DNA of 64,000 nt, taken from positions 456,296 through 520,295 of the forward strand of contig OW569363.1 in assembly GCA_937625935.1 (NCBI GenBank), read 5' to 3'. Each line of letters begins with the position of its first letter. Position 1 is the stretch's first letter. The notes beneath the pieces were generated by a model. That model saw nothing but the letters and a program-made list of their open reading frames with translations, made no database searches and was not told where the DNA came from. The position numbers were made by a program, and so were the translations under genes. Below are positions 59,954 to 64,000 of this stretch, piece by piece. The DNA comes from Tetramitus jugosus. Taxonomy: Eukaryota > Heterolobosea > Eutetramitea > Acrasida > Vahlkampfiidae.

Positions 59954-60622
59954 GTGGGCCACATTGAGTTCAAGAATGTCACCTTCTCGTATCCAACAAG
60001 ACCAAACACTCAAGTTTTGAAGAACTTTAACCTTACCATTCATCCTGGTCAAGCTGTTGCCTTGGTCGGTGCTTCAGGTTCAGGTAAATCGACAATAGTT
60101 GGTCTGCTAGAGAAGTTTTATCAAGCAGATTCTGGACAAATTATCTTGGATGGCAATGACGTGAACGAAATTGATCCTCGGTGGTTGCACAGAAATATTG
60201 GAATTGTGACACAGGAACCAACACTGTTTGCCTCTTCCATCAGAGATAATATATTGTATGCAAGAGCAATGATTCAAGATCCAAAGTTGTTGTTGCTTGA
60301 TGAAGCCACAAGTGCATTGGACACACAGTCAGAATCCATTGTGCAAGAAGCGTTGAACAAGTTGATGGAGGGAAGGACGTCCATCATCATTGCTCATCGT
60401 CTGTCAACGGTTATTGACTCGGATGTGATTGTTGTGATGAACAAGGAAGAGATCAAGGAGATTGGAACTCATCTGGAGTTAGTGAACATGCCAGATGGAT
60501 ATTATCGCAAACTGGCTTCTAAGCAAATGTTGTTACCAGGTGGACCATCCACCAACACACAAGAGTCATCTGACGGAGAATCATCAGACGGCTCGGATGA
60601 TGAAGGAGAAGAGGTATGGTAA
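59954..60622 (+). pseudogene. ABCB-type transporter nucleotide-binding domain fragment lacking the signature motif
   Basis: Recognisable NBD of a P-glycoprotein/TAP-type transporter: IEFKNVTFSYPTRP, Walker A GASGSGKST, Q-loop VTQEPTLF, Walker B LLLLDEATSALD and H-loop IIIAHRLSTV. Between SIRDNILYA and RAMIQDPKLL about 60 residues are missing, including the LSGGQ signature and helical subdomain, without a break in frame. There are no upstream membrane segments and no ATG (the frame opens at a GTG). It is therefore a 5'-truncated, internally deleted remnant at the inner edge of the subtelomere and is not expected to work. Confidence 0.85.
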
Positions 60623-60827
60623 AAATTGATATCCTGGAGCTCCAGAATCGAGAAGATAAGAAATAAACTCGTCGTATTAATTTTTGTGAACTTCATCAAA
60701 GAAGCCTGTTTGATCATTTAATTAACCTTTTTCAACTCAAGGTCAATAAGAAACACATGGACGTCCTGGGATTCTTGACAGTTTACGGAGATAGCACTGG
60801 GCTCATAATCGACTTGAGAGAAAATTA

Positions 60828-61130
60828 TTGGCGTTATTACTGCAACACGACCAGTCGAGTATTAAGGGCAGAATTTTTGATGTTTCAGATGGAGCACGTA
60901 TTGAACCCTATCTGGTCACTCCATCACAGTATGATTGTTTCAACAGAAATGGAACTGATAACAGGATTTGCAACAGCCAAGGATATTGCATCGCTCCTAA
61001 TACATGCTCCTGTCATGCACATAGTCTCGGGGAAGAGTGCGGCGCTTTCTACGATTGTTTTGGGATGCTTGCCAACCATTCTCAAGTTTGTTATGGTCGA
61101 GGCAGCTGTGAGGGAGCAGATGTATGTACC
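60828..61130 (+). pseudogene. Fragment of an EGF-like repeat surface protein
   Basis: A Cys-rich stretch with EGF/tenascin-type spacing: YDCFNRNGTDNRICNSQGYC, IAPNTCSCHAHSLGEECGAF, VCYGRGSCEGADVC. There is no ATG-led full-length frame, signal peptide or membrane anchor. The Cys-rich pattern stops abruptly at about 61130, where the RIO3-like fragment on the other strand begins, so this looks like a rearrangement junction. Confidence 0.55.
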
Positions 61131-61680
61131 TTGAATCATCATCATCATATTCATCTTCTTCTTCATCTTTATCTTTATCTTCATCTTCATTGAAATTATT
61201 TGAAATTTCATCGTCGTCCATACCTCTGAGAACAGGTATGTTGGTCGTAGCAGAGGACAGCACTGAGAATTTTTGATATTTTATCTTGGCAGAAGCAACA
61301 GCAGCCTTCAATTGAGAGTCTTGTGACCGACTGAGTTGTATTGCAAGCTTTGCGTCTTCTTGTTCTTGCAAAATCTTTGCAATGGCAGAGTCTGTCATGT
61401 CATGCAAAGTTGATTCATCGACGTCATAGCTAGCATTTGCTTGCTGTTGTTGTTGTAATTGCACCACATTTTCTGTCGCAGCAGAACGGACTTCTTCAAC
61501 GTCAATTTGTTTCAAATCAACATGGATAGCAGCATCCTCATGCATTTGATCTTCAAGTAAATCGTAAACTTTATAATGTTCATCGTTGTCGATCTCTTGT
61601 ACAAGCGTTTGTGTGAATGCACCAAGAGACATTTTCATATTCTTTTTTGCTTGTTGTTGTTGTTGTTTTGGGCGAGTCAT
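61131..61680 (-). pseudogene. N-terminal fragment resembling RIO3-type atypical kinase
   Basis: From ATG 61680 it reads MTRPKQQQQQAKKNMKMSLG, a Gln-rich segment, a helix DSAIAKILQEQEDAKLAIQL and an acidic run of Asp/Glu. Short helix then acidic stretch is the pattern of the RIOK3 N-terminus (SDLMLAQMLQMEYD followed by Asp/Glu). The RIO kinase domain is absent: the frame crosses into EGF-like sequence of the opposite strand at ~61131. Assignment is tentative. The acidic run could also be ordinary low-complexity sequence. Confidence 0.4.
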
Positions 61681-62009
61681 TTTTGTTGTTTGATGACTGT
61701 TGTGTTGTTGTTTTATATGCGCTTTTATGGTTGCAAGAGTCAAGTGTCGTGTTCGAATCAATTTGAAGAATCACATTCATCTAACAGTTCCAATCTTCAA
61801 GAACTTCAATGAACGAATGTTGGAATATAGCCAATGTCTGGAATGCGTGACAGCGAGTTTTGAGCTCAACAAATATGAGTAGAAGTTAGCCGGTGCTCTT
61901 GTTCTTGTAGGTCTGAATCCAGTGTTTTGAGCATATTCTCCAGACTTGGATAACATGGACTCAACTCATCTCTATGAATGGTCAATAGCGGAACATATCC
62001 TGCGTACGT

Positions 62010-62321
62010 CTACTGATCCGTTGAGTACAAGTCTCTTGATACCTGGACATACATCCTCAAGATCGATAAAAGGATCAGCACCAATTTTAACATACGGACA
62101 GCAAATTTGCTGGTTAGAGTAGTTAGCCTGGGACATTTGTCTATCAATTGTTTGAGACCTTGCCGACCAACCGATGAATCGACGTGTATTTCTCTCAGTG
62201 TGTCATTTGATTGACTTTTACACAATGCGGATACCAAATTATCAAAACCATATTTGTTGATGCTAGTACCCATCAGCTTCAGTCTTCTCAATTTTTCGAA
62301 CGAACCCAAACAAAACAACAC
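62010..62321 (-). pseudogene. Leucine-rich-repeat protein fragment
   Basis: SFEKLRRLKLMGTSINKYGF, DNLVSALCKSQSNDTLREIH and CPRLTTL show the LRR pattern (LxxLxLxxTxI). The repeat pattern breaks off after LTTL, where the frame continues with unrelated residues, so the fragment is truncated and probably frameshifted. No start or membrane segment. Confidence 0.5.
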
Positions 62322-62461
62322 TTGTTGTTACTATTGAAACATGGATTCAAATAGAGGGCAACTACTCATATAGATCTCATTCTATAGAATTCCCTGCAAA
62401 AATTAATTTTATGGGAGATCTCAGGAGTTGACGGCGTGATACCGTTTATTCTACCTGATCA

Positions 62462-62482
62462 GGGGTTGGGTTTGGGTTTGGG
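62462..62482 (+). repeat. Interstitial telomere-like patch
   Basis: GGGTTTGGGTTTGGGG inside subtelomeric DNA, the same unit as the terminal array and in the same orientation, about 850 bp before it. Confidence 0.8.
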
Positions 62483-62618
62483 GATACATCCTGGATTCCC
62501 CAACCTAAGGAAACGATTTCCTTATATGGTAATTTTTTTTTGAGATTTTTTATTGCTCTAGGAGCTTCATCTGGTTGAGGTGAAGAGATTGGCGAGGTTT
62601 TCAACTCGATTTGAGCTT

Positions 62619-62700
62619 TATCGGCTCGTAGAGCCGATATATCTGTGCTGTATTTAACAGATTTTTATCGGCAACAGTGTTAAAACTGCAATAGCTTGTA
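62619..62700 (+). repeat. Degenerate match to the retrotransposon 3' end
   Basis: A perfect 9-bp hairpin, TATCGGCTC/GAGCCGATA around GTA (62619-62639), is followed by AACTGCAATAGCTTGTA (62684-62700). The element has a 9-bp triloop hairpin with the CTC...GAG closure and then AACTGCAATAGTTGTA just before its poly(A). Order and orientation agree, though the triloop is GTA here and TAC there. Confidence 0.4.
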
Positions 62701-63116
62701 GACGATTTTGATCCTATACTGGGGATAAGAGGTACATGTTAAACATGATTTCTTTGTCTTAGACCAGAGTATTGAGACATTATTTGATCATTTTTAACAT
62801 GATTTCCTACTAAATATATTTTTTGACTTGATGTCTTATGACTTGATTTTTCTGAAATTTTGACTAACTTGATTTTGCGTTTTTCTGAATAGAATCGACA
62901 ATTTTTATCAAATAATCACAGTATGATCAGATGTTTTATCTATTATTGAGACTTTTCGATTCAAAATACTTTAAAACAGTGAAATAGTGAAGTTTCAAAT
63001 TTGAATCGTGTTTATAGTTGAAAGGCCACATCCAAACCGTCAGAAATCCAGATAACTAGCTTTTTCTGAGTGACAATTCAGATTTATGATTGAAATAGAC
63101 TGAGAGTCTTTGGTGT

Positions 63117-63136
63117 GGGTTTGGGTTTGGGTTTGG
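63117..63136 (+). repeat. Second interstitial telomere-like patch
   Basis: About 3.3 units of GGGTTT, same orientation as the terminal array and ~200 bp before it. Confidence 0.85.
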
Positions 63137-63332
63137 TGTTACATTAGTAAAGCCCCTGAGCAGTGAGCTGACAGCGATAGCTGGCAGTTTTGATGAAAGG
63201 AGGTAGAAAATGAAAGTTTGTGATGGCAAGAGTGATTTTACTTCCACTACAGATTAATAGAGAGGATTTTGATATCAAACTGGTTTTGTTTCGAATTTTG
63301 ATGAAAATTTTGATTTTTGAAGACAAAGTTGA

Positions 63333-64000
63333 TTTGGGTTTGGGTTTGGGTTTGGGTTTGGGTTTGGGTTTGGGTTTGGGTTTGGGTTTGGGTTTGGGTT
63401 TGGGTTTGGGTTTGGGTTTGGGTTTGGGTTTGGGTTTGGGTTTGGGTTTGGGTTTGGGTTTGGGTTTGGGTTTGGGTTTGGGTTTGGGTTTGGGTTTGGG
63501 TTTGGGTTTGGGTTTGGGTTTGGGTTTGGGTTTGGGTTTGGGTTTGGGTTTGGGTTTGGGTTTGGGTTTGGGTTTGGGTTTGGGTTTGGGTTTGGGTTTG
63601 GGTTTGGGTTTGGGTTTGGGTTTGGGTTTGGGTTTGGGTTTGGGTTTGGGTTTGGGTTTGGGTTTGGGTTTGGGTTTGGGTTTGGGTTTGGGTTTGGGTT
63701 TGGGTTTGGGTTTGGGTTTGGGTTTGGGTTTGGGTTTGGGTTTGGGTTTGGGTTTGGGTTTGGGTTTGGGTTTGGGTTTGGGTTTGGGTTTGGGTTTGGG
63801 TTTGGGTTTGGGTTTGGGTTTGGGTTTGGGTTTGGGTTTGGGTTTGGGTTTGGGTTTGGGTTTGGGTTTGGGTTTGGGTTTGGGTTTGGGTTTGGGTTTG
63901 GGTTTGGGTTTGGGTTTGGGTTTGGGTTTGGGTTTGGGTTTGGGTTTGGGTTTGGGTTTGGGTTTGGGTTTGGGTTTGGGTTTGGGTTTGGGTTTGGGTT
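63333..64000 (+). repeat. Telomeric repeat array (TTTGGG)n
   Basis: 668 bp of perfect TTTGGG repeat, about 111 units, with no variant seen, running to the window edge. The G-rich strand runs 5' to 3' toward the right end, as the 3' strand of a telomere should. The upstream truncated gene pieces fit a subtelomere. The unit TTTGGG differs from TTAGGG, TTTAGGG and TTGGGG; T3G3 units are known mainly in mixed Paramecium telomeres. Confidence 0.92.

Larger units (their letters stand above)
62322..63332. other. AT-rich subtelomeric region without genes
   Basis: About 1 kb with no supported coding sequence. It is AT-rich and contains two short interstitial telomere-like patches and a degenerate sequence resembling the retrotransposon 3' end (separate entries). 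Small open frames lack coding character. Confidence 0.7.

Noticed and set aside
60757-61134. 125-codon frame next to the EGF-like fragment
   Set aside because: The overlapping frame carries the Cys-rich EGF pattern; this one does not resemble a protein family.
63333-64000. CRISPR array or minisatellite
   Set aside because: The unit is a perfect 6-bp repeat with no spacers and runs to the end of the sequence in telomere orientation.

Overview
The window looks like a chromosome end from a gene-dense, intron-poor free-living protist. The best guess is a heterolobosean amoeba such as Naegleria or a close relative. This rests on inference: closely packed genes on both strands, the standard genetic code, ten small GT-AG introns (67-298 nt), poly-Q/N and Ser-rich linkers, two receptor-type class III nucleotidyl cyclases, a G-alpha subunit, a 7TM-RGS receptor and typical eukaryotic housekeeping genes. 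No species-level marker is present.

Layout. From 1 to about 14 kb there is the 3' end of an unknown gene, an Ngl2/CCR4-type nuclease, a frame-broken unknown gene, a receptor cyclase with an NMT1/SsuA-like ectodomain, a 1910-aa WDR81/GFS12-like BEACH protein, a short kinesin ending in a CaaX box, and cyclophilin H. At 14.56 kb lies a tRNA-Val(AAC) gene. About 40-54 bp upstream of its 5' end, and divergent from it, sits a complete-looking non-LTR retrotransposon (about 14.69-20.07 kb). It has ORF1, an APE-endonuclease/reverse-transcriptase ORF2, terminal hairpins, a poly(A) tail and a target-site duplication. From 20.2 to 59.9 kb is ordinary gene-rich sequence: a Kv channel, G-alpha, PTAR1, a Cache-HAMP adenylyl cyclase, an APEX1-like nuclease, beta-mannosidase, RER1, prefoldin 5, a PQ-loop transporter, SNAPC3, PIG-S, an RBM26/27-like protein, RPS15A, membrin, a MED11-like protein, a DOMON-like/7TM/RGS receptor, an F-box gene with a frame break, and an NRPS-like A-T-R reductase. 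From 59.95 kb onward genes give way to fragments: an ABC transporter piece lacking its signature motif, EGF-like, RIO3-like and leucine-rich-repeat pieces. AT-rich sequence with two interstitial telomere-like patches follows, then an uninterrupted (TTTGGG)n array from 63,333 to the window end. The G-rich strand runs 5' to 3' toward that end, as expected of a right-hand telomere.

Functional threads. One is cell-surface signalling: two cyclases, G-alpha, a 7TM-RGS protein and a K+ channel. A second is the endomembrane system: RER1, the GOSR2-like SNARE, PTAR1, PIG-S, the WDR81-like protein and a PQ-loop lysosomal transporter. A third is RNA and transcription: SNAPC3, MED11, RBM26-like and cyclophilin H. 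Genes are individually transcribed; intergenic gaps can be as short as 16 bp between convergent stops. Several apparent open frames begin with GTG or TTG, so starts were moved to the first plausible ATG.
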